This document shows positions 31,323 through 40,172 of a DNA stretch of 45,287 bases, piece after piece. Every line of letters starts with the position of its first letter. Positions within the stretch are counted from its first letter, which is position 1. The notes beneath the pieces are model-generated. The model did no database searches and was not told where the DNA came from. It saw only the letters and a list, made by a program, of their open reading frames with translations. The position numbers and the translations under genes were made by a program. Source of the DNA: Prevotellaceae bacterium (lineage in GTDB: Bacteria > Bacteroidota > Bacteroidia > Bacteroidales > Bacteroidaceae); NCBI GenBank assembly GCA_031262085.1, contig JAISIN010000076.1:1-45287 (forward strand), read 5' to 3'.

Positions 31323-32180
31323 ATGAAAATAAGATTTATCAGCCTTGCCAGTGGAAGCAGCGGCAATTGTTACTATATAGGAACAGAAACTTACGGCATA
31401 CTGATTGATGCCGGCATACCGACACGCACCATCAAGAAGATGCTGAAAGAGGCAAACATTGAAATGGGGAGCATCCGCGCTGTTTTCATTACCCATGACC
31501 ATACCGACCATATTAAAGGAGTCGGAGGGCTGGGCGAAAAGCTTCACATTCCCATCTATGCCACTCCGCTCACACACGAAGGTATCAGCCGGAACTATTG
31601 CATGACCGACCGCCTGTATACCTCAATCCGATACATCAACAAAGCCGAACCGATACAACTCGAAGCATTCAAAATCGAAGCCTTCGAAGTGCCGCACGAC
31701 AGCACCGACAACGTGGGATATTGCATCGAAATAGGAGGGACGGTGTTCACCTTCATCACCGACATCGGAGAAATAACCTCTACCGTTGCGCGGTTCATCG
31801 ACAGAACCCACTACCTTATCATGGAAGCCAACTATGATATTGAAATGCTCAAAACGGGTAGTTACCCCCGATACCTGAAAGAACGCATCAACAGCGCAAC
31901 CGGACACCTGAGCAATCAAGCTACCGCGCACTTCCTTGCCAATCATTTCCCGCCGCAACTGCACACCGTCTGGCTCTGCCACCTGAGTAAAAGCAACAAC
32001 CACCCCGAGCTGGCATACAAAACGGTGGAAAATAGCCTGCGCGAAAAGGGTATCATCGTAGGCAAAGATGTGCAACTCTACGCATTGAAACGAAATACCC
32101 CCTCGGAAATGTTTCTTTTCGATACGGAAGAGCGAGCGATTTATAAGGATACGAAGCTGTTACTATCAAAAAAAATATAA
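31323..32180 (+). CDS. YycJ/WalJ-like MBL-fold metallohydrolase
   Basis: A 285-aa cytoplasmic metallo-beta-lactamase-fold hydrolase. The opening FISLASGSSGNCYYIG and the metal motif THDHTDH (H58, H60, D62, H63) match the YycJ/WalJ group, often annotated as an exonuclease-like or cell-wall-linked phosphodiesterase. Further ligands are likely H129 in EVPHDS and D146 in FITDIGE, with LIMEANYD and LCHLSKSNNHPE later. The precise substrate is not established; nuclease activity is the usual suggestion. It has its own promoter and is followed by the porin gene, which appears to have a separate promoter. Confidence 0.88.
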   Translation: MKIRFISLASGSSGNCYYIGTETYGILIDAGIPTRTIKKMLKEANIEMGSIRAVFITHDHTDHIKGVGGLGEKLHIPIYATPLTHEGISRNYCMTDRLYTSIRYINKAEPIQLEAFKIEAFEVPHDSTDNVGYCIEIGGTVFTFITDIGEITSTVARFIDRTHYLIMEANYDIEMLKTGSYPRYLKERINSATGHLSNQATAHFLANHFPPQLHTVWLCHLSKSNNHPELAYKTVENSLREKGIIVGKDVQLYALKRNTPSEMFLFDTEERAIYKDTKLLLSKKI

Positions 32181-32208
32181 AAACACACCATCATAACAAC
32201 TCTATCAG

Positions 32209-32216
32209 TATCTTTG
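32209..32216 (+). promoter_or_regulatory. -7 element of the porin gene
   Basis: Perfect TATCTTTG overlapping the in-frame TTG at 32214. It rules against that TTG as the start and predicts an mRNA beginning only a few bases before the ATG at 32226. Confidence 0.5.
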
Positions 32217-32225
32217 CGCCTACTT

Positions 32226-34520
32226 ATGAGACGTTTCCTACTGACATACATCGTGCTGACAGCATGTAGCGTGCTGGGGATACAAGCACAGCGAACCTTG
32301 GCTCCCGCAACACCGGGACGCGACCAATACGGCAACCAGATTGATCCGTCCACACAACCCGACAGCCTGAGCAGCGGAACCAACATACAGAGCCTTCCGC
32401 CCAAACTCTACATGTGGCACCTGAGCGAAACGCTGGGGAACCGAACCATTATACCCGCCGATACCGCAGCTTTGAACTATCAGAACAGCAATCTGGTGAG
32501 CGGAATGAGGGGGCACTACAACTATTTGGGCAACTTAGGCTCACCCCGCATCTCGCGTATCTTCTTTGAACGCGACGATAACTACCCCACCATCTTCTTG
32601 GCGCCCCTATCGCAGTTCTTCTTCCGACCCGACCAACTGAACTTCACCAACAGCAACGTGCCCTACACCAACCTGACCTACTACAAGGCGGGCGATAAGC
32701 TTAGCGGAGAGGAACGGTTCAAGCCCTACTTCTCCGTCAACGTCAACAAACAGTTGGCTTTCGGATTCAACATCGACTACCTCTACGGACGCGGACAATA
32801 TGCCAGTCAATCCACTGCCTACTTCAACGGCGGACTGTTTGCCAGCTACATCGGCGACCAGTATCAGATACAAGCCACCTACAACAACTTCTACATGAAA
32901 ACCAACGAAAATGGCGGCATCACCGACGACAACTACATCACTCACCCCGAAAATATGGCGCAGGGAGCCAAAGAATACGAACCATCCAACATCCCTGTAC
33001 GACGCGAACAAACCACCAATCGCAATCAAAACTTCTACGTCTATCTGACGCAACGATACCAAATGGGATTCAAACGATGGCTCAAAAAAAGTACCGGCGA
33101 AGAGGTGAGCCGGGAAGAAAAGAGCGCCATACGAAAAGAACGGGCAGAACAAGAGCGACAAAGAAGCCTGAAACAATCATCCGACAGCATAAGTACCGAT
33201 TCGTTGGGAATCATGCAAAACGATTCCATCGCTATGAGGAATGCCGCGACGATACCCGATTCGCTCCAAATGCCGCAGCCCGACTCATTGGATGTACGCT
33301 CCATCCGCAACCGACCCGTCGCTCCGGCAGCAGCGTCGACTGCGGCAGCAACAGCCGACGGCGATTCTATCATCGAAGAGTTCGTACCCGTAACCAGCAT
33401 CATACATACCTTCAAGATAGAGCGCTCGTACCGTCGCTATCAAGCCAACAACGAATCGGATACGCTCTATGCCGACCCGCCTTATGTGAACACCAACGGA
33501 TCGTTCAGCCGCGACACCACCACTGCATTCAGCGTAAAGAACATCTTAGGTATTGCCCTGCTCGAAGGGTTCAATAAATATGCCAAAGCCGGGCTGACTG
33601 CCTATATCTCGCACAAATATAGCCGATACGACCTGATGAACAGAGATAGCGCAGCCCTGCAACGATTTACCGAGCAGGAGATATTTGTGGGCGGCGAGCT
33701 TGCCAAGCGGCAAGGCAAAACCCTGCACTACGCTGTCGACGGCGAAATAGGTATTATGGGCAAAGCACTGGGGCAGTTCACGGTCAACGGACATGCCGAC
33801 CTAAACTTCCGGTTAGGCAAAGACACCGTCAGCTTCGCAGCACACGGCTACGTCAAAAACACACTCCCGTCGTTCTACATGCGCCACTATCACTCCAACC
33901 ATTTCTTCTGGGACAATGACGACATGAACAAAGAGATGCGTACCCGCGTAGAGGGCGAGCTGCACATCGACCATTGGCGTACTCATTTGCGTGCCGGCAT
34001 CGAAAACATCAAGAACTACACCTACTTCAACCGGCATGCCATCCCCGAACAGTATAGCGGCAACATACAAGTCGTCTCTGCCGCCTTGCGACAAGATTTC
34101 AAATTGGGCATTCTGCATTGGGACAACGAAGTGATCTGGCAAAAAACCAGTGATGCCACCCGACTGCCGTTACCCCAACTGTCGGTCTACTCCAACTTCT
34201 ACCTGCTTACCAAGCTTGCCAAGAAGGTGCTTACCGTACAGATAGGCGCCGACGTGCGTTACTTCAGCAAATACGATGCTCCCGACTATGAACCTGCCAC
34301 GCAGCAATTCCATCTGCAAGCCGACGACAACCGCGTAAGCATAGGCGGCTATCCCATCGTAAATGTATATGCCAACCTGCAGCTGAAGCGCACACGCTTC
34401 TTCGTAATGATGTATCATGTCAATCAAGGAATGGGTGCACGCAACTATTTCCTCGTGCCACACTATCCCATCAATCCACGCATGCTCAAGTTTGGCATCT
34501 CGTGGAACTTCTACGATTAG
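32226..34520 (+). CDS. Putative porin, Porin_10-like outer-membrane protein
   Basis: A 764-aa predicted outer-membrane beta-barrel of the Bacteroidetes putative-porin family. The signal peptide MRRFLLTYIVLTACSVLGIQA is followed by mature QRTLAP. I chose the ATG at 32226 because an in-frame TTG four codons upstream lies within the promoter -7 element. The N-terminal third contains the family region around PADTAALNYQNSNLVSGMRG and GNLGSPRISRIFF. A low-complexity, charged insert (about residues 285-385, rich in Glu, Arg, Ser and Ala) separates it from further barrel strands, and the protein ends FGISWNFYD. The solute-binding protein gene follows 5 bp later, so the two are co-transcribed and may act in the same uptake route. 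Confidence 0.85.
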   Translation: MRRFLLTYIVLTACSVLGIQAQRTLAPATPGRDQYGNQIDPSTQPDSLSSGTNIQSLPPKLYMWHLSETLGNRTIIPADTAALNYQNSNLVSGMRGHYNYLGNLGSPRISRIFFERDDNYPTIFLAPLSQFFFRPDQLNFTNSNVPYTNLTYYKAGDKLSGEERFKPYFSVNVNKQLAFGFNIDYLYGRGQYASQSTAYFNGGLFASYIGDQYQIQATYNNFYMKTNENGGITDDNYITHPENMAQGAKEYEPSNIPVRREQTTNRNQNFYVYLTQRYQMGFKRWLKKSTGEEVSREEKSAIRKERAEQERQRSLKQSSDSISTDSLGIMQNDSIAMRNAATIPDSLQMPQPDSLDVRSIRNRPVAPAAASTAAATADGDSIIEEFVPVTSIIHTFKIERSYRRYQANNESDTLYADPPYVNTNGSFSRDTTTAFSVKNILGIALLEGFNKYAKAGLTAYISHKYSRYDLMNRDSAALQRFTEQEIFVGGELAKRQGKTLHYAVDGEIGIMGKALGQFTVNGHADLNFRLGKDTVSFAAHGYVKNTLPSFYMRHYHSNHFFWDNDDMNKEMRTRVEGELHIDHWRTHLRAGIENIKNYTYFNRHAIPEQYSGNIQVVSAALRQDFKLGILHWDNEVIWQKTSDATRLPLPQLSVYSNFYLLTKLAKKVLTVQIGADVRYFSKYDAPDYEPATQQFHLQADDNRVSIGGYPIVNVYANLQLKRTRFFVMMYHVNQGMGARNYFLVPHYPINPRMLKFGISWNFYD

Positions 34521-34525
34521 CAATC

Positions 34526-35380
34526 ATGGCAACGAAAAAAAACCATTTCTGGAAATATTTCGCCTTGTGCCTGGCAGGCGCCGTCATCACCACATTCATT
34601 CTCGAACAGAAAAAGGATGTACAAACATCGCCGCGCGACTACCCCGACATTGACAAGCAAGGAGTACTTCATGCTGCCACCGAATACAACTCCATCAGCT
34701 ACTACGTTGACGGCGATACGCTATCGGGGTTCTATTATGAACTGATACGAGCCTTTGCCCGCCGTCATCACTGGCAACTCGTGCTGACGCCGGAGATGAG
34801 CATCCATGCCCGCCTCGACGGACTGGCGAGAGGACGCTACGACGTCATCGCTTACGGCATCCCCACCACCAACGAACTGAAAGATTCGCTGTTGCTCACC
34901 CTCCCTATCGTACGCTACAAGCAAGTGCTGGTGCAGCGCAAACCCGCTACGCCTGATGATACGCTATCCATCAATACGCCCGACGAAACAACACGATTCA
35001 TCAAAAGTCAGTTGGAACTTGCCGGTTGTACGCTGAACGTGGTGAAAGACTCGCCTGCCATTCTCCGTATTCGCAATCTCTCTAAAGAAATTGCCGACAC
35101 CATCTATGTGAACGAAATAGATAACTACGGTCCCGAACAACTCATAGCCATGGTAGTGCACGGCGACATAGACTACGCCGTGTGCGACGAAAATATTGCC
35201 ACCACCCTTGCCGACAGTATGCCTCAGATAGACATTAGTACTGCCATCAGCTTCACACAACTCTATTCATGGGGAGTAAGCAAACAATCACCTCTATTGC
35301 TCGACAGTCTCAATCGTTGGCTCGAAACATTCCTGAAAGGCGATACTTACCGACAGATCTATAAAAGATATCACCCATAA
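34526..35380 (+). CDS. Membrane-anchored SBP_bac_3-type solute-binding protein
   Basis: A 284-aa protein with an N-terminal signal anchor (residues 8-25, WKYFALCLAGAVITTFIL) and a periplasmic domain resembling the family 3 solute-binding fold. Visible features are GVLHAATEYNSISYYVDGDT, GFYYELIRAFARRH, a DGLARGRYDVIAYGI strand-loop, and GDIDYAVCDENIA in the second lobe. It also resembles the N-terminal domain of MltF, but I see no lytic transglycosylase domain. The ATG at 34526 is preferred over a GTG at 34502, which lies within the porin gene. No ABC permease is nearby, so it may be a sensor or accessory to the porin rather than part of a classical importer. Ligand unknown. Confidence 0.8.
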   Translation: MATKKNHFWKYFALCLAGAVITTFILEQKKDVQTSPRDYPDIDKQGVLHAATEYNSISYYVDGDTLSGFYYELIRAFARRHHWQLVLTPEMSIHARLDGLARGRYDVIAYGIPTTNELKDSLLLTLPIVRYKQVLVQRKPATPDDTLSINTPDETTRFIKSQLELAGCTLNVVKDSPAILRIRNLSKEIADTIYVNEIDNYGPEQLIAMVVHGDIDYAVCDENIATTLADSMPQIDISTAISFTQLYSWGVSKQSPLLLDSLNRWLETFLKGDTYRQIYKRYHP

Positions 35381-35395
35381 TAAAATAGTCCACCG

Positions 35396-35505
35396 ACGGG
35401 GAAGCTTTCTCGTGTTGTCATGCCATCTCAATCCGGCTGAGGATTCAATAGGGCATGATAAACAAAGAGTAAGGTGTCTACAAAGGAGGTGTGAAGCTTC
35501 CCCGT
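35396..35505. other. Nested inverted-repeat element in convergent gap
   Basis: The outer arms ACGGGGAAGCTT (35396-35407) and AAGCTTCCCCGT (35494-35505) are perfect complements. Inside are TCATGCC (35418-35424) with GGCATGA (35452-35458), and within that AATCC (35430-35434) with GGATT (35441-35445). The result is a three-level stem with a single-stranded purine-rich segment (AACAAAGAGTAAGGTG). It lies between the convergent solute-binding and DUF3575 genes, so it may be a bidirectional terminator, but the 110-nt structured layout is also compatible with a small RNA or a relic mobile element. Confidence 0.55.
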
Positions 35506-35524
35506 GCGATGGAACAGCAAATGG

Positions 35525-37123
35525 TTAGAATCGGTAGCCTATCCTTAAGAATATGTCTGTCAAATGAATGCCACCATCCGGCGTTCGATAGTCGTATAGG
35601 TTTTCGGTCGGGTTTTCGTGAGTGTAGTGCTTCGCGCCGGTGTGCCGGTATCCGCCTGCTGCGCCGGCTTCGAGTATCCAGTGTCGGCTGAGGGGTAGGG
35701 TGTATCCCAGCGACAATCCTCCCTCTTGATAATATCCGGTGTTGTTATAAAGCGGTCCGCTCTCTTCGTTGGTAGGGTAGGGTTTGCGGAAGTTGTAATC
35801 GCCCACCCGGGCATAAACGCCCAAATAGAGACCGCCGTAGTGATGATCGGGAACGAGGCGGTAACGTCCTTCGAGTGTGTAGGCTGTGACGTGCCACACG
35901 TTGTACCCTCGGGAGTGAGAGAATTTTTCGTAGAGCGCAGTGAAGGCTGCCGACCAGTGCCGGTTGAAGAGGTACTCCACTTCAAGGTTGGGCATTGGGG
36001 TGCGATAGGCAGGCTCGGGAGAAACGCCGGCGAGAGCGAGCAAGTTGCTCTTTACGGCAACGTGTGGACGATAAGCATTCCTATTTGATTGCGATCGTGT
36101 GACATAAACGGTATCGGGCGCTACGCTGATAAACACGGTATCGGTTTTCAACGCTACGGGTGCCGGTGGGGTATCGACCGGTTGTGTGGCTTTTACCTCT
36201 TCGACTTGGCGGCGTATCTTGCCAAGCTTCTCTTGCAGGATGGCGCGGATGCGGTCGGGCGAATTTTCAAAGTTGGGCAAGGCAACCGGCATACTTTGAA
36301 TGGTGGTATCCGAAAGAAAGGTAGCAGCCTCGCGCGGCGTGAGAAGTGCGCGAGCAACAAGGCTGTCTACCATCCTCTCTTCTGGTTTGTTCAAAGACTG
36401 CATCTCTAAATTGTTGTTCAGTTTCAGATTAAACGAGATGTTCATGTCATAAACTATAGTGATAAAAGATCTGCGTTGATAGGGGAAAAAGTGTTGCTTA
36501 AGATATTGGTAGGTCTTACCATTATTTAAAAGCATCAGTTGTTTTTCGCGTCCGGCAACTATGGGTACTTGGCGGATAATACGCAACACTTCGTCGCGAT
36601 AGGGCAGTGTGCTAAGCGGGAGTTGCTGTACGTATGTTTCCAGTCCATCCCAATCTTCGCCGATCGACGATACTTCGACGGGCAAATAGTCAGAGAGTTG
36701 GTAACGGCGATTCAGAAAATCACGGAGGAATTGTGCCCGTTGAAGAGAAAGCTCTTCGTTGACAGACAGTAAACCATCAATGCTGGCGCTACCTACCAAC
36801 GTGGCATGGTCGAATCGGAGTTGTGAATCTTTCAGATTACTCTCGAAGAAAGCGTCGAGGCGACGTAGCTGTGCAGCATCATAGCCAATACTGTTGTTGG
36901 TAGAGGAGGAAGGCTGAAAGTAGCAGAGATAACTAACGGCTACCCGCCCGTGACGGAGCACGTCCATGTAGATGGAGTCGCGCATGTTGTTTACTAAAGT
37001 GCTGTTAGCAACAGTTGTTCTTAAACCAGAGTTGTTAGCAGTCTTTCCTGCAGCTTGTGCAGTGGTGCCGAAAACACCCGCCATGCACAAGAGTGCAACG
37101 GGAATGATACGTTTTGTGTCCAT
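35525..37123 (-). CDS. OmpA-like/DUF3575 outer-membrane protein
   Basis: A 532-aa exported protein with the signal peptide MDTKRIIPVALLCMAGVFGTTAQA. The N-terminal half contains an OmpA-like segment (DHATLVGSASIDGLLSVNEE, then LSLQRAQFLRDFLNRRY). A Pro/Thr/Val linker (about 300-340) leads to a C-terminal beta-barrel-like half (from YRPHVAVKSNLLALAGVSPE to DIFLRIGYRF) matching DUF3575 proteins. Such proteins in Bacteroidetes are often found with fimbrial genes, but no fimbrillin gene is visible here. The terminal Phe fits outer-membrane insertion. It is monocistronic with a good promoter. Function is unknown; a role in envelope structure is inferred. Confidence 0.82.
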   Translation of the reverse strand: MDTKRIIPVALLCMAGVFGTTAQAAGKTANNSGLRTTVANSTLVNNMRDSIYMDVLRHGRVAVSYLCYFQPSSSTNNSIGYDAAQLRRLDAFFESNLKDSQLRFDHATLVGSASIDGLLSVNEELSLQRAQFLRDFLNRRYQLSDYLPVEVSSIGEDWDGLETYVQQLPLSTLPYRDEVLRIIRQVPIVAGREKQLMLLNNGKTYQYLKQHFFPYQRRSFITIVYDMNISFNLKLNNNLEMQSLNKPEERMVDSLVARALLTPREAATFLSDTTIQSMPVALPNFENSPDRIRAILQEKLGKIRRQVEEVKATQPVDTPPAPVALKTDTVFISVAPDTVYVTRSQSNRNAYRPHVAVKSNLLALAGVSPEPAYRTPMPNLEVEYLFNRHWSAAFTALYEKFSHSRGYNVWHVTAYTLEGRYRLVPDHHYGGLYLGVYARVGDYNFRKPYPTNEESGPLYNNTGYYQEGGLSLGYTLPLSRHWILEAGAAGGYRHTGAKHYTHENPTENLYDYRTPDGGIHLTDIFLRIGYRF

Positions 37124-37208
37124 TGTGTCGTTAATAAGTAGTGCTTTAAACTGTGCTCTTATAAAAGTCTGTTTGTGCTTTTATTTAAGTATCTTATTTT
37201 TTCGGCGG

Positions 37209-37240
37209 CAAAGATATATCGGCAGCCATTATTCTACAAA
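37209..37240 (-). promoter_or_regulatory. Promoter of the DUF3575 gene
   Basis: On the minus strand TTTG (37240-37237), 20 bp, TATCTTTG (37216-37209). It predicts a leader of about 80 nt. An overlapping second -7-like match, TATATTTG, lies at 37244-37237. The rest of 37124-37454 holds no gene. Confidence 0.7.
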
Positions 37241-37392
37241 TATAATCAATGAACCGAATGTTTCACATGTCTATTTCCTGTGATTTCAGATTTAATCGTT
37301 ACTTATTCATAAAAGTAGAGATGAAACGGCAGAATGTAAGAAGAATGAATGCGATTTCATCCGTCAGGTTGACAAAGAGATAGAAATGCCTG

Positions 37393-37422
37393 TTGCATAG
37401 AGGGAAAATGTGCTTACCTTTG
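37393..37422 (+). promoter_or_regulatory. Promoter of the AAA-ATPase gene
   Basis: TTG (37393-37395), 19 bp, perfect TACCTTTG (37415-37422). It lies downstream of the in-frame ATG at 37410, so translation should start at 37455. Confidence 0.65.
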
Positions 37423-37454
37423 CGGCATCATTCATTTCTATCACAAGCATCGTT

Positions 37455-39194
37455 ATGAGTAAAATAAGAAAACTTCCCTACGGAACTTCCGATTTCAGGC
37501 AAATTATCAAAGGTAACTACTACTATGTTGATAAGAGCAGATACATTGATATGGTAGAAGATTCGCCGGTCAATCTGCTGTTCATCCGTCCGCGACGCTT
37601 CGGAAAGAGCCTCTTTCTGGGTATGCTGGACGCCTACTACGACATCTTGCAGAAAGATCGTTTCGACGAACTGTTCGGCAATCTGTGGATAGGTCAACAC
37701 CCTACGGAAGAGAGAAACAGCTATCAGATTCTCCGGTTCGACTTCTCGAATGTGGGCGGAGCGGGTTCGCTGGAAGAACTCAAAGAGAACTTCAATCGCT
37801 ATTGCAATCGCGTAGTCAATGGCTTTATGGAAAAGTATGCTGCATACTATAGTGCCAGAGATTTCGATTGGATAATCAATGCGTCTACCGCCCGCGACAA
37901 ACTCATCACCTTGGATTTGACTGCCAAAAGATTGGAATACCCGCTCTACCTGATTATCGACGAGTACGACAACTTCACTAACATCGTGTTGGGCGAACAC
38001 GGTCAAGACAAATTCGAGCAGATCACCCATGCCAGCGGCTTCTATCGCGACATCTTCAAGATCTTCAAGGGGATGTTTTACCGTATCTTCCTCACGGGCG
38101 TCAGTCCCGTCACCCTCGACGACCTCACCAGCGGATTCAACATCGACTGGAACATTTCAACAACGAAACGCTTCAACGCCATGCTGGGATTCAGCGAAAC
38201 GGAGGTGCGCGAGATGTTTCAATACTACAAAGAGGCAGGCGCACTGACGGCAGAGCCGGACGCCTTGATAGCGGATATGCGTCCGTGGTACGACAACTAT
38301 TGCTTCTCGAGAGATTCATTGGACGAACCACGCGTCTTCAACAGCGACATGGTGCTCTACTATCTGGGGCGTTGGATAGATACGGGAAAAGCGCCCGAAG
38401 ATATGCTGGATAAGAACGTCCGCACCGACTTCAACAAGCTCAAGATGTTGGTTCGCTTGGATAAAAACCAGACGCTGGGCGGGCAGCGCATGAGCGTCAT
38501 CGAAGAGATTACCGCCCACGAAGAGATTTCGGTAGACTTGAAGACCTCCTTCCCTGCCTATCAAATCATGGAGATAGAGAACTACCGCAGCCTGCTCTAC
38601 TACTTCGGCGTGCTTACCATCAGCGGGGTGTATCGCGGTCGGCTGCGGATGCGCATCCCCAACAACTCGGTGCGCAAGCAATACTTCAACTTTATGCTCG
38701 ACTATTATCAAGAGCGACATACCGCAGATTTGTCGATCATCGGTCGGTTATACGAAGCGATGGCTTACGACGGTGCGTGGCAACCTTTCTTCGCGTTCAT
38801 CGGTGAGACTTATAAAGCAAACAGCTCCGTGCGCGACGCCCTCGAGGGCGAACGCAACGTGCAAGGCTTCCTCAAAGCCTACCTCTCCCTTGCCAACTAC
38901 TACCTGATGAAGCCCGAATTTGAAATGAACTACGGCTACGGCGACCTCATGCTTCTACCCGACAAAACGCGCTACCCCGACGTGGCGCATAGCTACATGG
39001 TCGAGCTGAAGTACGCCAAAGCCGACGCCACCGACGCCGAGATGGAGGCGCAACGCATCGACGGACGTGCCCAACTGCTCCGATACCGCGAAGACAAGGT
39101 CGCCCAACGGCTGGCAGAGGGCACGCAGCTCCACCTGCTGCTGTTGCAGTTCAAGACATGGACGCAGGTAACTTGTGAAGAAATTGACAATTGA
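37455..39194 (+). CDS. AAA-ATPase-like protein with PD-(D/E)XK nuclease domain
   Basis: A 579-aa member of the large Bacteroidetes family pairing an AAA-ATPase-like domain with a C-terminal PD-(D/E)XK domain. The start MSKIRKLPYGTSDFRQI is the usual N-terminus; the longer frame starts upstream of the promoter -7 element. The atypical Walker A is RPRRFGKS (45-52) and Walker B is LYLIIDEYDNF. Conserved FNAMLGFSETEVREMF and RPWYDNYCF segments follow. The nuclease-like end has YMVELKYAKADA. Members often occur in many copies per genome; mobile or defence functions are suspected but not proven. The gene ends in a 20-bp palindrome shared with the 3' end of a broken regulator on the other strand. 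Confidence 0.9.
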   Translation: MSKIRKLPYGTSDFRQIIKGNYYYVDKSRYIDMVEDSPVNLLFIRPRRFGKSLFLGMLDAYYDILQKDRFDELFGNLWIGQHPTEERNSYQILRFDFSNVGGAGSLEELKENFNRYCNRVVNGFMEKYAAYYSARDFDWIINASTARDKLITLDLTAKRLEYPLYLIIDEYDNFTNIVLGEHGQDKFEQITHASGFYRDIFKIFKGMFYRIFLTGVSPVTLDDLTSGFNIDWNISTTKRFNAMLGFSETEVREMFQYYKEAGALTAEPDALIADMRPWYDNYCFSRDSLDEPRVFNSDMVLYYLGRWIDTGKAPEDMLDKNVRTDFNKLKMLVRLDKNQTLGGQRMSVIEEITAHEEISVDLKTSFPAYQIMEIENYRSLLYYFGVLTISGVYRGRLRMRIPNNSVRKQYFNFMLDYYQERHTADLSIIGRLYEAMAYDGAWQPFFAFIGETYKANSSVRDALEGERNVQGFLKAYLSLANYYLMKPEFEMNYGYGDLMLLPDKTRYPDVAHSYMVELKYAKADATDAEMEAQRIDGRAQLLRYREDKVAQRLAEGTQLHLLLLQFKTWTQVTCEEIDN

Positions 39195-39207
39195 CAATTG
39201 TCAATTG
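39188..39207. repeat. 20-bp palindrome of TTGACAA units
   Basis: A perfect palindrome (CAATTGACAA followed by its reverse complement) spans the ATPase stop codon. It is part of a short ATTGACA tandem repeat, 39183-39207. It marks the junction where the antisense DUF6377-like frame loses family resemblance. Confidence 0.8.
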
Positions 39208-39208
39208 A

Positions 39209-39893
39209 ATTAGTCTTGCACAACTCCATCACCCGTTTCTCCAACAGCTCGCGGTCACCGGCAGCTTTGTTGCGCACCTTGGTGCGGTAGTTATAGATGG
39301 TAGTGACGGAGTAGCGCAGGAACTGGGCAATCTTGATGCTGTCGTTGATGCCCAAGCGTATCAGGGCGAAGATGCGCAGCTCGGTGTTCATGCGTTCGGA
39401 GGGCTTGAGGTGTATCTGCTCTCCTTCTGCCAACAGCCCGTTGAACTCGTCGACAAAGGTGGGGAAGAGCTGGAGGAAGGTGTTGTCGAAGTTGGCGTAG
39501 AACTCTTTCAGCTCCTCCTCGATGAAGTGGGTCGATTTGATTTGCTTGTATAGCTCGTCCACCTTTCCGCCGGCGGCCATCTTACCCAGCGAGCGGCGGT
39601 AGACATCCATCTTTTCTAAATAGACGGAACACTGGTCCATGTAGCGTCCGATATACTCCTCTTTGAGGCGGGCGTTTTCGGCGATGTTGTGGTTAGCCTC
39701 CTTGATCTGCTTGTTGGAGCGGTGCAGCTCGCGGTTGAGGCGTCGCACCTGTCGGGTGTGCTTATAGATATAGAAGAGGGCAACGAGCAGGAAGAGCGAC
39801 AGGAAGCTGATGGCAACGAGCGCCACGGTCAGCTCCTTGCGCTGCTTGGCTGCTTTCTGCTGATAGGCTTCGTTGATGAGCGGGAATATCTGA
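39209..39893 (-). pseudogene. Truncated DUF6377-like transcriptional regulator
   Basis: The minus-strand frame encodes FPLINEAYQQKAAKQRKE, a transmembrane helix (VALVAISFLSLFLLVALFYI), a coiled-coil region and a C-terminal helix-turn-helix (RLGINDSIKIAQFLRYSVTT, then YNYRTKVRNKA). These are the membrane-to-C-terminus part of DUF6377/TPR-type membrane regulators. The expected N-terminal TPR sensor of some 250 residues is missing: at 39893 the sequence turns into an ORF6N relic on the other strand. The 3' end is also abnormal; after MELCKTN it runs through a palindrome into antisense of the ATPase gene with no stop until 38993. Both ends are lost, so I call it a remnant. Confidence 0.75.
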
Positions 39894-40102
39894 AAGATTT
39901 CGAGGAACTCTATGGAGTGGAGACGGCACAATTAAAACGAGCTGTTAGGCGTAACATTGAACGGTTTGAGGGAGAAGACTTTATGTTTGAGGTTAGCAAG
40001 GAAGAACTTTTAAGGTGCCAAATTGGCATCTTATACAGAGTTGGGCGTGGCTATGCTTAGTAGTGTGCTACGTTCAGCGGTAGCCATTGAGAAGAGTAAT
40101 AA
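39893..40102 (+). pseudogene. Broken ORF6N-domain gene remnant
   Basis: The plus strand reads KDFEELYGVETAQLKRAVRR, then NIERFEGEDFMFEVSKEELL, close to the core of ORF6N DNA-binding domains (phage/plasmid antirepressor-like proteins; DLAELYGVE, NIERFPEDFMF). After LRCQIG the frame shifts by +1 near 40036 and continues ELGVAMLSSVLRSAVAIE, which is the later part of the same domain (TELGVAMLSSVL). The segment between them, including the GGRRY-like region, is deleted. No start codon or complete domain remains. Homology is by eye but covers two independent motifs in the right order. Confidence 0.75.
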
Positions 40103-40132
40103 CAATCGTCGTTTTTGGCTACCTATAAAAGT

Positions 40133-40168
40133 AAAACGCCTACCAAATCAATGATTTAGCAGGCGTTT
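40133..40168 (-). terminator. Terminator downstream of tRNA-Leu
   Basis: AAACGCCT (40134-40141) pairs with AGGCGTTT (40161-40168), with an inner stem AAATCA/TGATTT around one base. On the minus strand the hairpin directly follows the tRNA and is followed by TTTTACTTTTA. Confidence 0.75.
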
Positions 40169-40172
40169 ACCG

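Noticed and set aside
38993..39208. C-terminal 70 or so residues of the open DUF6377-like frame
   Set aside because: Read-through past a palindrome into the antisense strand of the ATPase gene; low-complexity Ser/Arg/Ala sequence, not a real protein end.
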